From the NCBI GenBank assembly GCA_019635875.1, contig JAHBYP010000002.1, positions 248,001-312,000 on the forward strand: DNA of 64,000 nucleotides, in the 5' to 3' direction. The DNA is from Alphaproteobacteria bacterium. GTDB taxonomy: Bacteria; Pseudomonadota; Alphaproteobacteria; Reyranellales; Reyranellaceae. Below, piece after piece: positions 8,095-17,577 of this stretch (position 1 is the first letter of the stretch; each line of letters begins with the position of its first letter). Below the pieces are notes generated by a model. It saw only the letters and a list, made by a program, of their open reading frames with translations. It searched no databases and was not told the DNA's origin. The position numbers were made by a program, and so were the translations under genes.

Positions 8095-9015
8095 ATGAAG
8101 CATTACATCGTTCGCCGCGTCGGCTACTCGCTGCTCTCGCTGTTCCTGCTGTCGCTGACCATCTTCCTGTTCGTGCGGGTGACCGGCGACCCGGCCGCCC
8201 TGCTGGTCGAGCCGGGCGCCAGCCAGGCCGACATCGACAGCCTGCGCCGCCAGTTCGGTCTCGATCAGCCGCTGTGGGTGCAGTACTGGCTGTTCGTGCG
8301 CAGCTTCTTCACCGGCGAGCTCGGCGTGTCGTTCTACTACCGCACGCCGGTGCTGGACCTGTACTTCGACCGGCTGCCCAACTCGCTGCTGCTCGCCGCC
8401 GTGGCGATGGTGATGTCGCTGGTCATCGGCATCCCCAGCGGCGTGCTGGCGGCGGTCCGCGTCGGCGGCTTCTGGGACAGCGCCGGCAAGCTCTTCACCC
8501 TGCTCGGCCTGTCGCTGCCCTCGTTCTTCATCGGCCTGGTGCTGATCCTGGTCTTCACCGTCTATCTCGGCTGGCTGCCGTCCTCCGGCGCGGGCACCAC
8601 CGCGCATCTGCTGATGCCGGCCTTCACGCTGGGCTGGTACTTCGCCGCCGCGCACATGCGGCTGACGCGCTCCTCGATGCTCGAGGTGCTGGGCTCGGAG
8701 TACGTCAAGCTGGCCCGGCTCAAGGGCCTGCCCGAGGCGCTGGTCATCGGCAAGCACGCCTTCAAGAACGCGCTGATCCCGGTGATCACCCTGGCCGGCA
8801 TCAACCTCGTGGTGATGATCAACGTCGCGGTGGTGGTCGAGACCATCTTCGCCTGGCCCGGCATCGGCCGGCTGCTCTACGAGGGCGTCACCTTCCGCGA
8901 CTTCCCCGTCGTGCAGACCGTGGTGGTGATCGGCGGCAGCATGATCATCGTGGTCAACCTGCTGATCGACATCCTCTACGCGCTGATCGATCCGCGCATC
9001 CGCCTGGAGAGCTGA
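8095..9015 (+). CDS. ABC transporter permease, DppB type
   Basis: Inner-membrane permease of 306 residues with six predicted membrane segments. The start MKHYIVRRVGYSLLSLFLLS and the first segment are typical of DppB/OppB. The EAA loop is KLARLKGLPEALVIGKHAFKN-ALIP, which contacts the ATPase. It lies 26 bp after the binding-protein gene and 6 bp before the second permease, and belongs to the same operon. Confidence 0.92.
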   Translation: MKHYIVRRVGYSLLSLFLLSLTIFLFVRVTGDPAALLVEPGASQADIDSLRRQFGLDQPLWVQYWLFVRSFFTGELGVSFYYRTPVLDLYFDRLPNSLLLAAVAMVMSLVIGIPSGVLAAVRVGGFWDSAGKLFTLLGLSLPSFFIGLVLILVFTVYLGWLPSSGAGTTAHLLMPAFTLGWYFAAAHMRLTRSSMLEVLGSEYVKLARLKGLPEALVIGKHAFKNALIPVITLAGINLVVMINVAVVVETIFAWPGIGRLLYEGVTFRDFPVVQTVVVIGGSMIIVVNLLIDILYALIDPRIRLES

Positions 9016-9021
9016 CGTTCC

Positions 9022-9912
9022 ATGGCCGTCACATCCGCCCCGATCGACGTCGCCGCGCTGCCCGCGCGCCCCTCCTTCAAGTGGCTGGAAGGCTTTCCGC
9101 TGATCCCGGTGCTGATCCTGCTGGTGATCGTCGTGGTCGCCATCCTCGCCGACGTGCTGGCGCCCTACGATCCGCAGATCGGCAGCCTGTCGCGCCGCTT
9201 CCGCCCGCCGTTCTGGCAGGAGGGCGGCAGCATGGCCCATCTGCTCGGCACCGACCATGTCGGCCGCGATGTGCTGTCGCGGCTGATCTTCGGCGCGCGC
9301 GTGTCGATGATCGTCGGCGTCACCGCCGTGCTGTTCGCCGGCGCCGTCGGCACGCTGCTCGGCATCCTCTCGGGCTATCTCGGCGGCTGGGTCGACCAGG
9401 TGATCATGCGCGTCTCCGACGCCTGGCTGGCGCTGCCGGCGCTGACCTTCGCCATCTTCCTCACCGCCATCGTCGGCCCCAGCGAGATGAACATCGTCAT
9501 CATCCTGGGCCTGGTCTACTGGACGCGCTACGCCCGCGTCATCCGCGGCGAGGTGCTGTCGCTCAAGCAGCGCGAGTTCGTGCGCCTGGCCGTCGTCGCC
9601 GGCTGTCCCCACCGCGTCATCATGTGGCGCCACATCCTGCCCAACGTGGTCAATTCGGCGGTGGTGATCGGCACCCTCATGCTCGGTGTCGTGATCGTCA
9701 CCGAGGCGGCGCTGTCCTTCCTCGGCGTCGGCGTGCCGCCGCCCAAGCCGGCCTGGGGGCTGATGATGGCGGACGGCAAGCAGGGCCTGATGGTCGGCCA
9801 TTGGTGGCTCACCGTGCTGCCCGGCATCTGCATCATGCTGATGGTCCTGTCGGCCAACCTGCTGGGCGACTGGCTGCGGGTGAAGCTCGACCCGCAACTG
9901 CGCCAGCTGTGA
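9022..9912 (+). CDS. ABC transporter permease, DppC type
   Basis: Second inner-membrane permease, 296 residues. The N-terminal cytosolic stretch and first membrane helix precede the family motif LAPYDPQIGSL and GTDHVGRDVLSRLIFGAR, both characteristic of DppC/OppC. The EAA loop is REFVRLAVVAGCPHRVIMWRHILPN. It pairs with the DppB-type protein to form the translocation channel. The stop lies 8 bp before the next ATG, so coupling is likely. Confidence 0.92.
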   Translation: MAVTSAPIDVAALPARPSFKWLEGFPLIPVLILLVIVVVAILADVLAPYDPQIGSLSRRFRPPFWQEGGSMAHLLGTDHVGRDVLSRLIFGARVSMIVGVTAVLFAGAVGTLLGILSGYLGGWVDQVIMRVSDAWLALPALTFAIFLTAIVGPSEMNIVIILGLVYWTRYARVIRGEVLSLKQREFVRLAVVAGCPHRVIMWRHILPNVVNSAVVIGTLMLGVVIVTEAALSFLGVGVPPPKPAWGLMMADGKQGLMVGHWWLTVLPGICIMLMVLSANLLGDWLRVKLDPQLRQL

Positions 9913-9920
9913 TCGCCGCC

Positions 9921-10936
9921 ATGCCGAACGCGCCGCTGCTGTCGCTCGAGAACCTGTCCGCCCATTACGTCTCCCAGCAGGGCACGCGCGTCGTGCGTGC
10001 CGTCGACGACGTGACGCTGAGCCTGGGCGCCGGCGAGACCCTGGGCATCGTCGGCGAATCGGGCTCGGGCAAGAGCACGCTGGCGCTGACCATCATGCGC
10101 CTGCTGCCGCCGGCGGCGCGCATCGTCAGCGGGCGCATGATGTTCGAGGGCGAGAACCTGCTCGACAAGTCGGACGCCGAGATGCGCCGCGTGCGCGGCA
10201 AGCGCATCGCCATGATCCTGCAGGACCCCATGGCCTCGCTCAATCCGCTGTTCTCCATCGGCAACCAGGTCGGCGAGCCGATCCGCGTGCACGAGGGCGC
10301 CAGCGCCCCCAGCGCCTGGAAGCGTGCCATCGACCTGCTGAAGTCGGTGCGCATCGCCTCGCCCACGACCCGCGTGACGCAGTTCCCGCACGAGATGTCG
10401 GGCGGCATGCGCCAGCGCATCGTCGGTGCGATCGGCATCTCCTGCGAGCCGCGCCTGCTGATCGCCGACGAGCCGACCACCAGCCTCGACCTCACCATCC
10501 AGGCGCAGTACCTCGCCCTGCTGCGCGACCTGCAGCGCGAGCACGGGCTGGCGCTGATCTTCATCACGCACAATCTCGGCATCGTCGCCAAGATGTGCGA
10601 CCAGCTCGCCGTGATGTACGCCGGGCGGATGGTCGAGAAGGGGCCGGTGTCGCGGGTCTTTTCCGAGCCGGTGCATCCCTACACCAAGGCGCTGCTCGGC
10701 TCGATCCCGCGCATGACCGACAGCCGCGCGCGTCTCACCGCCATCGACGGCCAGCCGCCCGATCTCTCCGCCATGCCGCCCGGCTGCGCCTTCGCGCCGC
10801 GCTGCCCGGCGGCGATGGCCCGCTGCCGCGACGAGGCGCCGCCGGAGTTCGACGTCGGCACGGGGCACAGTGCGCGCTGCTGGCTGGCAGCAGAGGGCGC
10901 CGAAGCCCGGGCCGCGCCGGCGACGGAGGCCGTGGC

Positions 10937-10940
<4 letters not shown>
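9921..10940 (+). CDS. ABC transporter ATP-binding protein, DppD type
   Basis: Cytosolic ATPase of 339 residues. Walker A is GESGSGKST, the signature SGGMRQR, Walker B LLIADEPTT, followed by the H-loop FITHN. The C-terminal oligopeptide/dipeptide extension has the four-Cys-type segment GCAFAPRCPAAMARC, known in some members to bind an Fe-S cluster. ATG 9921 is used. A GTG at 9909 in the same frame overlaps the previous stop and is an alternative start. The gene overlaps the next one by ATGA. Confidence 0.92.
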
Positions 10941-11899
<959 letters not shown>

Positions 11900-11921
11900 A
11901 GGGCACGCGTCGATTGTTCTT

Positions 11922-12044
11922 GCCTTCCCCCGGAGGGGGAAGGTGCCCGAAGGGCGGAAGGGGGATGTCGAAGACGGACACCGGTTTCGTTGAGCCGTCC
12001 CCCTTCCGGCGCTGCGCGCCACCTTTCCCCTCCGGGGGAAGGTA
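11922..12044. repeat. Palindromic repeat family B, copy 1
   Basis: About 123 bp. Outer arms CCTTCCCCCGGAGGGGGAAGG and CCTTTCCCCTCCGGGGGAAGG flank an inner part containing GAAGGGCGGAAGGGGGATG, GTCGAAGACGGACACCGG, then CCCCCTTCCGGCGCTGCGCGCC. It lies between the importer operon and the next binding protein. Four further copies lie at 14169, 17437, 19056 and 44954. Confidence 0.9.
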
Positions 12045-12173
12045 GGAAATGACGGCGCGGTATACGGTGGCTCGCCACGCGCGATCATCGATCACATCAA
12101 CCACCTGCCCGCACAATCCTGTTGTCAACGCTTCACCCGGGCGATCCAATGGCGGCGGGGAGCGAAACAACGC

Positions 12174-13148
12174 ATGATCCCGCGCCGCGTCTTCGCGCTG
12201 GGCACCGGTGCCGGGCTGCTCGCGCTGTCGCGCGCCGGTCTGGCGCAGCCGGCCGGCAGGATGCCGATCATCGGCGTGCTGCGGCCGCACACGCTGGACC
12301 GGACCTTTTCCGCCTTCATCGACAGGCTCGCCGAGCTGGGCCACGAGGACGGACGCTCCGCCCGCATCGTCATCAAGTCGGCCGACCGGCAGCTCGATCG
12401 ACTGCCGGCGCTGGCGGCGGAGCTGGTGCAGATGAAGCCGGCGGTCATCCTGACGATCAACACGCCGCCCACGCGCGCGGCGATCAACGCTACCAAGGAG
12501 ATTCCGATCGTGATGACCCTGGTCGGCGATCCGATCGGCCAGGGCTTCGTGAAGAACCTCTCGCGGCCGGGCGGCAATGTCACCGGGCGGGCCAATCTCG
12601 GCACCGACCTCACCGCCAAGCGACTGCAGCTGCTGAAGGAGATCGTCGCGCACGCCAGGCGGATTGCCGTGCTGTTCAATCCCGACGATCCCAACACCAC
12701 GCCGCAGCGCCGGCAGGTCGAGCGCGCGGTCACGCAGATCGGCGTCGAGGTCCGCTTCATCGCGGTGCGCAGCCCCGAGGGCGTGGCCGCGGCGTTCGCC
12801 GAGCTGACGCACTGGCGCGCCGACGCCGCGTGGTGGCTCGCCGGCCAGGAGACCGCGCTCGTGCCGCCGTCCATCGCGCTCGCCGCCGAGCGGCGCCTGC
12901 CGATGATGGTGTCGCAACGCCAGCAGGTCGAGGCCGGCGGCCTGCTGTCCTACATCGCCGACGCCGCGGCCAACTACCGTGCCGCGGCGGACTACGTCGA
13001 CAGGATCCTGAAAGGCGCCAGGCCCGGCGACCTGCCGGTCGACCAGCCGACCGAGATCGCCCTGTCGATCAACCTGAAGACCGCGCGGGCGCTGGGCCTG
13101 ACCCTGCCGCCCTCGATCCTCGTGCGCGCCAACGATCTCTTCGAGTGA
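12174..13148 (+). CDS. TrpX-like ABC substrate-binding protein
   Basis: Periplasmic binding protein of the TrpX/PF04392 type (tryptophan/tyrosine-like or of unknown ligand), 324 residues. A signal peptide (MIPRRVFALGTGAGLLALSRAGLAQ) is evident. The family pattern includes PIVMTLVGDPIGQGFVKNLSRPGGNVTG, then KRLQLLKE and the C-terminal INLKTARALGLTLPP. No permease or ATPase lies next to it, so it is an orphan receptor. A second homologue lies immediately downstream in the opposite direction. Confidence 0.85.
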   Translation: MIPRRVFALGTGAGLLALSRAGLAQPAGRMPIIGVLRPHTLDRTFSAFIDRLAELGHEDGRSARIVIKSADRQLDRLPALAAELVQMKPAVILTINTPPTRAAINATKEIPIVMTLVGDPIGQGFVKNLSRPGGNVTGRANLGTDLTAKRLQLLKEIVAHARRIAVLFNPDDPNTTPQRRQVERAVTQIGVEVRFIAVRSPEGVAAAFAELTHWRADAAWWLAGQETALVPPSIALAAERRLPMMVSQRQQVEAGGLLSYIADAAANYRAAADYVDRILKGARPGDLPVDQPTEIALSINLKTARALGLTLPPSILVRANDLFE

Positions 13149-13154
13149 AACGGC

Positions 13155-14159
13155 CTACTCGATCACCCGGTCGGCGCGGGCGATCGCCATCGGCGGGATG
13201 TCGAGGCCGATCAGCCGCGCGGTCTTCAGGTTGATCGCGAACTCCAGCCGCGTCGGACGCTCGACCGGCAGGTCGCCGGCCTTGGCGCCCTTCAGCACCT
13301 TGTCGAGCAGGCGCGCCGCCTCGCGCGCGATGTCGAGGTCGTCGGCGCCGTAAGTCGCCAGCGCCTCGGACGTCGCGCCGGTGCGCGCGTGGAAGAAGGT
13401 CGGCAGGCGCCTGGCATTGGCGGCGGCGACGATCTCGCGGTAGTGCGCCGGGGTGCCACCGCCGGGAATCGCCAGCAGCGCATCGGCGGCGCCCAGCGCC
13501 TCGACCACGCGCGCGACATCGGCGGCGGCGCGCAGCGGCGCATCGAGCAGCGTCAGGCCGAGCTGCGCCGATGCGCGGCGGGCCGCGGCGAGGCCCTGGC
13601 GCGGCGAGGCGTCGGCCGGATCGTGCAGCACCAGCACGCGACGCGCGCCGGGCGCGATCGTCTTCAACAGCTCCAGGCGCTTGCCGGAGAGCTCGGGGTA
13701 CTCGAACGTCATCGCCGTGGTGTTGCCGCCGGGCCGCGCCAGGCTGGCGACGAGCCCCGCGGCCACCGGATCGCCCGGCGTGATGAAGACGATCGGCAGG
13801 TCGGCGGATACGCGCCGCGCCACCCGCACCAGTTCCGAGCCGATGACGAAGAGCACGGCGACGCCGCGCTCGATCGCCCGCGCGACGGCGGCGGCGGCGG
13901 CCGCGCCATCGCCGCGCGTCACCCTGTACTCGAGGACCGCCAGCGCAGCATCGGCGTGGCCGTGCTCGCGCAGCCCGCGTCGCAGCCCGTCGACCACCTG
14001 CGAGAAGCGCGGCTCCTCGGCCGGCCCCAGCACCGCGATGCGCCGCGCGGCCGTCTGCGCCCGGGCCGGCGCCGTCAGCGCCAGCGCGCCGCCGCCCATA
14101 AGGCCGATGAACCAGCGCCGTCCTCTCAAGTGGTCCCCCGCCCTGCAGGGCTTTCGCAT
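13155..14159 (-). CDS. TrpX-like ABC substrate-binding protein (second copy)
   Basis: Another PF04392-type periplasmic receptor, 334 residues, convergent with the previous gene (6 bp between stops). The signal peptide is about residues 1-35 (RRWFIGLMGGGALALTAPARA), with Arg-Arg before the hydrophobic part. Family segments LPIVFITPGDPVAAGLVASL and INLKTARLIGLDIPP are present. ATG 14159 is used; a TTG 15 codons downstream (LRGRRWF) is possible. It shares the family with 12174-13148 but they are diverged, so it is not a recent duplicate. Confidence 0.83.
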   Translation of the reverse strand: MRKPCRAGDHLRGRRWFIGLMGGGALALTAPARAQTAARRIAVLGPAEEPRFSQVVDGLRRGLREHGHADAALAVLEYRVTRGDGAAAAAAVARAIERGVAVLFVIGSELVRVARRVSADLPIVFITPGDPVAAGLVASLARPGGNTTAMTFEYPELSGKRLELLKTIAPGARRVLVLHDPADASPRQGLAAARRASAQLGLTLLDAPLRAAADVARVVEALGAADALLAIPGGGTPAHYREIVAAANARRLPTFFHARTGATSEALATYGADDLDIAREAARLLDKVLKGAKAGDLPVERPTRLEFAINLKTARLIGLDIPPMAIARADRVIE

Positions 14160-14168
14160 CTGGATTTC

Positions 14169-14290
14169 CCTTCCCCCGGAGGGGGAAGGTGGCGCGCAGC
14201 GCCGGATGGGGGATGTCTCAACGAAACCGGTGTCCGTCTTCGACATCCCCCTTCCGCCCTTCGGGCACCTTCCCCCCTCCGGGGGAAGGC
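14169..14290. repeat. Palindromic repeat family B, copy 2 (inverted)
   Basis: Same element as at 11922 but in the opposite orientation: the GGCGCGCAGCGCCGGA arm comes first and the CCGCCCTTCGGGCACC arm last. It lies between the second TrpX-like gene and the SDR gene. Confidence 0.9.
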
Positions 14291-14329
14291 AAGACCAAGG
14301 CACATCGACACCAATCGCAGCGTAGCAGA

Positions 14330-15106
14330 TCAGGTATTGCGCCGCTCGGCACGCAAGGTCGGCAGGCCGACGCCCGATGCGTCGAAGCCGCCGTCGACCG
14401 CCAGCTCCTGGCCGGTGATGTAGGCCGCCTGCTCGCCGCAGAGGAACAGGATCGCGTTCGCGAGCTCGGCCTCCAGGCCGTAGCGGTTGAGCGGGATGTG
14501 GTCGTGGTAGTCGGCGCGGATCGCCTGGGTGTGCACCGCCTTCGCCATGGCGGTGTCGACCGGCCCCGGCGCCACCGCGTTGACGCGGATGCCGTACTCG
14601 CCCAGCTCCGCCGCCTGCTGGCGCGTGAGATGCGCCAGCGCCGCCTTGCTGGTGCCGTAGGCGACGCGCAGGGTCGAGGCACGCAGGCCCGAGATCGAGG
14701 TGACGTTGACGATCGCGCCGCCGCCCTGCTCGCGCATGATCGGCGCCACCGCCTGGCTCATCAGGAACGGGCCGGTCAGGTTCACCGCCAGCACGCGCTG
14801 CCATTCCTCGAGGCTGACGTCGAGGATCGGCTTGAAGATCGCGATGCCGGCGTTGTTGACCAGCGCATCGATGCGGCCGAAGCGGCTCAACGTGCGCTGC
14901 ACGGCGAACAGCACCGCATCGGGGTGCGATACATCGGCGGGCAGCGCCAGCGTGTCGCCCGCGCGGTCGAGCGCCGCGACGGCTTCGCCCAGCGCATCGC
15001 CCAGCACGTCGAGCATCGCCACCCGCCAGCCCTCGTCGAGGAAGCGGCGCGCCGTGGCGAGACCGATGCCGCGCGCCGCGCCGGTGACCAGGACGACTTT
15101 GTTCAT
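14330..15106 (-). CDS. SDR-family NAD(P)-dependent oxidoreductase
   Basis: Classical short-chain dehydrogenase/reductase of 258 residues. The cofactor motif is TGAARGIG near the N-terminus, followed by NNAG, catalytic Ser in NVTSISG, and YGTSK with the catalytic Tyr and Lys. The C-terminal GQELAVDGGFD is typical of 3-oxoacyl-ACP-reductase-like SDRs. The substrate is not predictable. ATG 15106 gives the family length. It lies next to the tRNA-Sec gene, pointing away from it. Confidence 0.9.
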   Translation of the reverse strand: MNKVVLVTGAARGIGLATARRFLDEGWRVAMLDVLGDALGEAVAALDRAGDTLALPADVSHPDAVLFAVQRTLSRFGRIDALVNNAGIAIFKPILDVSLEEWQRVLAVNLTGPFLMSQAVAPIMREQGGGAIVNVTSISGLRASTLRVAYGTSKAALAHLTRQQAAELGEYGIRVNAVAPGPVDTAMAKAVHTQAIRADYHDHIPLNRYGLEAELANAILFLCGEQAAYITGQELAVDGGFDASGVGLPTLRAERRNT

Positions 15107-15158
15107 GACTTTCCCCGCCGCGTCGAACGTCGTAGTGTCACCCACGACACGATCGCGG

Positions 15159-15254
15159 GGAAGGGAATCGCTCCCGGTGGGGCGGCCGGACTTCAAACCC
15201 GGTAAGGGCCGTCGGACGGTTCTTCGTGGGTTCGACTCCCACTCTCTTCCGCCA
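15159..15254 (+). tRNA. selC: tRNA-Sec (anticodon UCA)
   Basis: A 96-base selenocysteine tRNA with encoded GCCA end. The 8-bp acceptor stem is GGAAGGGA paired with TCTCTTCC (one G-U), longer than in normal tRNAs. The anticodon loop is CTTCAAA in the context GGACTTCAAACC, reading UGA. A long variable arm (AAGGGCCGTCGGACGGTTCTT) and the T arm GTGGG-TTCGACT-CCCAC are clear. The overall pattern follows E. coli selC closely. It sits convergent with selB. Confidence 0.96.
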
Positions 15255-15431
15255 CCCCGCTTCGCGCTCCGCTGGACGGGTCTCGTCGCTCATGTGCCAA
15301 GCCGTGCCCTGCGAAGCCCTGGCGAAGGAGGGCGCTTCGCCAAGGCATCGAGCGGAAAGCTGGAGACGCCTGCCCTCCCGAGCGGCAGCCGCATGCTGTC
15401 CTTGGCCACGGCCACCCATTCCGGATCGTGA

Positions 15432-17375
15432 TCAAGCACCGACCCGGCTGACGAAGCGGTCCAGCTTCACCTTGTCGATGGTGCGCCGCTCGTTCTTCAG
15501 CGCGGTCAGCCCGGCGCGGTCGAAGAACTCCAGGATCTGGATCGCCACCTTGCGACCGCCGCCGATGCGATCGCGGAACTCCGCCGCCTTGAAGGTGGCG
15601 TCGGGCGCCGTGGTCGCCAGCTCCTCGACGATGCGCGCCATCTCGGCCACCGCGTCGCGCAGGAAGAAGTGATCGGGCGCCACCTGCCAGACCACGGCCA
15701 TGCGGCTCAGCCGGCGCATCAGATCGCGCACCTGGTTCTCGGCGAAGTCGAATTCCTGGGCGAAGTCGCGCACGCGCGGCGGGCCGAAGCGCGCCGCCTT
15801 CAGCACCGGCTCGATCCGCGCCCATAGCCGTTCGTCCTGCGGCGAGAGCCGCACGCTGTGTCCCGGCAGGCGCAGCCATGGGCCGTCGGCCTCGACCTTC
15901 CGGCTCTTGAGCAGCGCCGTGCAGACGGCGCTGAACGGCGCCGGCGGCACGCGGGTCGGCAATGCCAGCCGCAACTTCGCGGGCTCCATGCCGGCGCTGT
16001 TGGGGTTCTTCTCGTGATGCGCCTTCAGTGCGGCCAGGCTCGCGGCCTCGAGCTCGGCGAAGCGCGCCGCGGCGAAGGCGAATGGCCCGCCCTCGACTCC
16101 CGGCGCCGGCAGCGCCACCGCGCCGGCATGCGCCACGACATCGTCGAGCGCCTCGCGCCTGAGGTTGCGCGCGATGCCGAACAGGCCGAGATCGACGACC
16201 TGCGGCGCCAGCTCGGTCAGCGCCTTCAGCGCCGTGACCGGATCGATGTCGGATTGCGCGTTCAGGGCGGCCAGCCGTTCGGGCCGGCGGCGATAGCGTG
16301 CCGGCCCCCAGGGATCGAGCACCATGCCGCCGGCCATGGTGCGCCGGGCCGACTGGTCGCGCAGGATCAGCCGGTCGCCGTGCAGCGCGCCGATCGGCGC
16401 CTCGAGCACGAGCTGCACCAGCGCGCGCTGGCCGGGCTCGATGGCGTCGGTGTCGAGCGGCACGACCCGCGCCATGGCGTGCGCGGCGCCGAGATGCAGA
16501 TGCACCGGCGTCCACGAGCGCAGGGGCCGCGGCTCGTCCTTCAGCAGCCGGATGCGCGCATCGATGCGATCGGCGGGCTTGCGCAGCGCCGCCGCCAGCA
16601 GCCAGTCGCCGCGATGGATCGAGTCCTTGGCGATCTGCGGGCCGGCGATGTTGATGGCGCAGCGTTGGCCGGCCGTACCGACCTCGGCCGCGCGGTTCTG
16701 CGCATGCAGCGAGCGCACGCGCGCCGCCGCGCCCGACGAGGCGATCACCAGCTGGTCGCCCTCGCGCACCTCGCCGGCGAACACCGTGCCGGTGACCACG
16801 GTGCCGGCGCCGCTGAGCGTGAAGCAGCGATCGATCGGCAGCCGGAAGCGTCCCGCCGTGGCGCGTTCCTGCGTCGCCTCGGCCTCCAGCTCGAGCCGCG
16901 CGCGCAGGTCGTCGAGCCCCTGCCCGCTCTGCGCCGAGACGGTGGTGATCTCCGCCTCGGCCAGGCTGGTGTCCAAGAGCAGAATGCGGATCTCGTCCTC
17001 GAGCGCCGCCAGCCGCTCGGCGCCGGCGAGATCGGCCTTGGTGATCACGACGGCGCCGCGGTCGACGCCCAGCAGGTCGAGGATCGCCAGATGCTCGCGC
17101 GTCTGCGGCATCACGCCGTCGTCGGCGGCGACGACGAGCAGCGCGAAGTCGATGCCGCCGATGCCGGCCAGCATGTTGTGGATGAAGCGCTCGTGGCCCG
17201 GCACGTCGACGAAGCCGACGACGCGGCCGTCGGCGAGCGGCAGATAGGCGAAGCCGAGATCGATGGTGATGCCGCGCGCCTTTTCCTCCGGCAGCCGATC
17301 GGTATCGATGCCGGTCAGCGCCCGCACCAAGGTCGTCTTGCCGTGATCGATATGCCCCGCGGTGCCGACGATCAT
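15432..17375 (-). CDS. selB: Selenocysteine-specific translation elongation factor SelB
   Basis: SelB, 647 residues, delivers Sec-tRNA to UGA codons marked by a SECIS hairpin. The N-terminal GTPase has [11 protein letters not shown] (G1), DVPGHERF (G3) and ITKADL (G4), followed by EF-Tu-like barrels. The C-terminal part is a set of winged-helix domains (for example [13 protein letters not shown] and [16 protein letters not shown]) that bind the mRNA hairpin. ATG 17375 ([15 protein letters not shown]) is the family start. It lies downstream of selA, with repeat B3 between them, and points toward selC. Confidence 0.97.
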   Translation of the reverse strand: MIVGTAGHIDHGKTTLVRALTGIDTDRLPEEKARGITIDLGFAYLPLADGRVVGFVDVPGHERFIHNMLAGIGGIDFALLVVAADDGVMPQTREHLAILDLLGVDRGAVVITKADLAGAERLAALEDEIRILLLDTSLAEAEITTVSAQSGQGLDDLRARLELEAEATQERATAGRFRLPIDRCFTLSGAGTVVTGTVFAGEVREGDQLVIASSGAAARVRSLHAQNRAAEVGTAGQRCAINIAGPQIAKDSIHRGDWLLAAALRKPADRIDARIRLLKDEPRPLRSWTPVHLHLGAAHAMARVVPLDTDAIEPGQRALVQLVLEAPIGALHGDRLILRDQSARRTMAGGMVLDPWGPARYRRRPERLAALNAQSDIDPVTALKALTELAPQVVDLGLFGIARNLRREALDDVVAHAGAVALPAPGVEGGPFAFAAARFAELEAASLAALKAHHEKNPNSAGMEPAKLRLALPTRVPPAPFSAVCTALLKSRKVEADGPWLRLPGHSVRLSPQDERLWARIEPVLKAARFGPPRVRDFAQEFDFAENQVRDLMRRLSRMAVVWQVAPDHFFLRDAVAEMARIVEELATTAPDATFKAAEFRDRIGGGRKVAIQILEFFDRAGLTALKNERRTIDKVKLDRFVSRVGA

Positions 17376-17392
17376 GACGCACCTGCCTTCCC

Positions 17393-17406
17393 CCGGAGGG
17401 GCGGGG
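17393..17406. repeat. Stub of palindromic repeat family B
   Basis: GCCTTCCCCCGGAGGGGC matches one outer arm of family B and then stops. It lies 30 bp before the full copy B3 and looks like a truncated element. Confidence 0.55.
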
Positions 17407-17436
17407 CGATCGCAAAAGGCCGATGTGCCTCGGTCC

Positions 17437-17560
17437 TACCTTCCCCCGGAGGGGGAAGGTGCCCGAAGGGCGGAAGGGGGATGTCGAAGACGGACACCGG
17501 CCTTGTTGAGACATCCCCCATTCGGCGCTGCGCGCCACCTTCCCCCTCCGGGGGAAGGTA
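17437..17560. repeat. Palindromic repeat family B, copy 3
   Basis: A full-length copy, same orientation as copy 1, between selA and selB. Both outer arms are perfect (CCTTCCCCCGGAGGGGGAAGG and CCTTCCCCCTCCGGGGGAAGG). Confidence 0.9.
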
Positions 17561-17577
17561 AAGACCAACGACTCTTC

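Noticed and set aside
15138-15419. Open frame antisense to the tRNA-Sec gene (with GVEPTKNRPTALTG)
   Set aside because: It is the translated complement of selC and adjacent spacer, a known type of spurious annotation.
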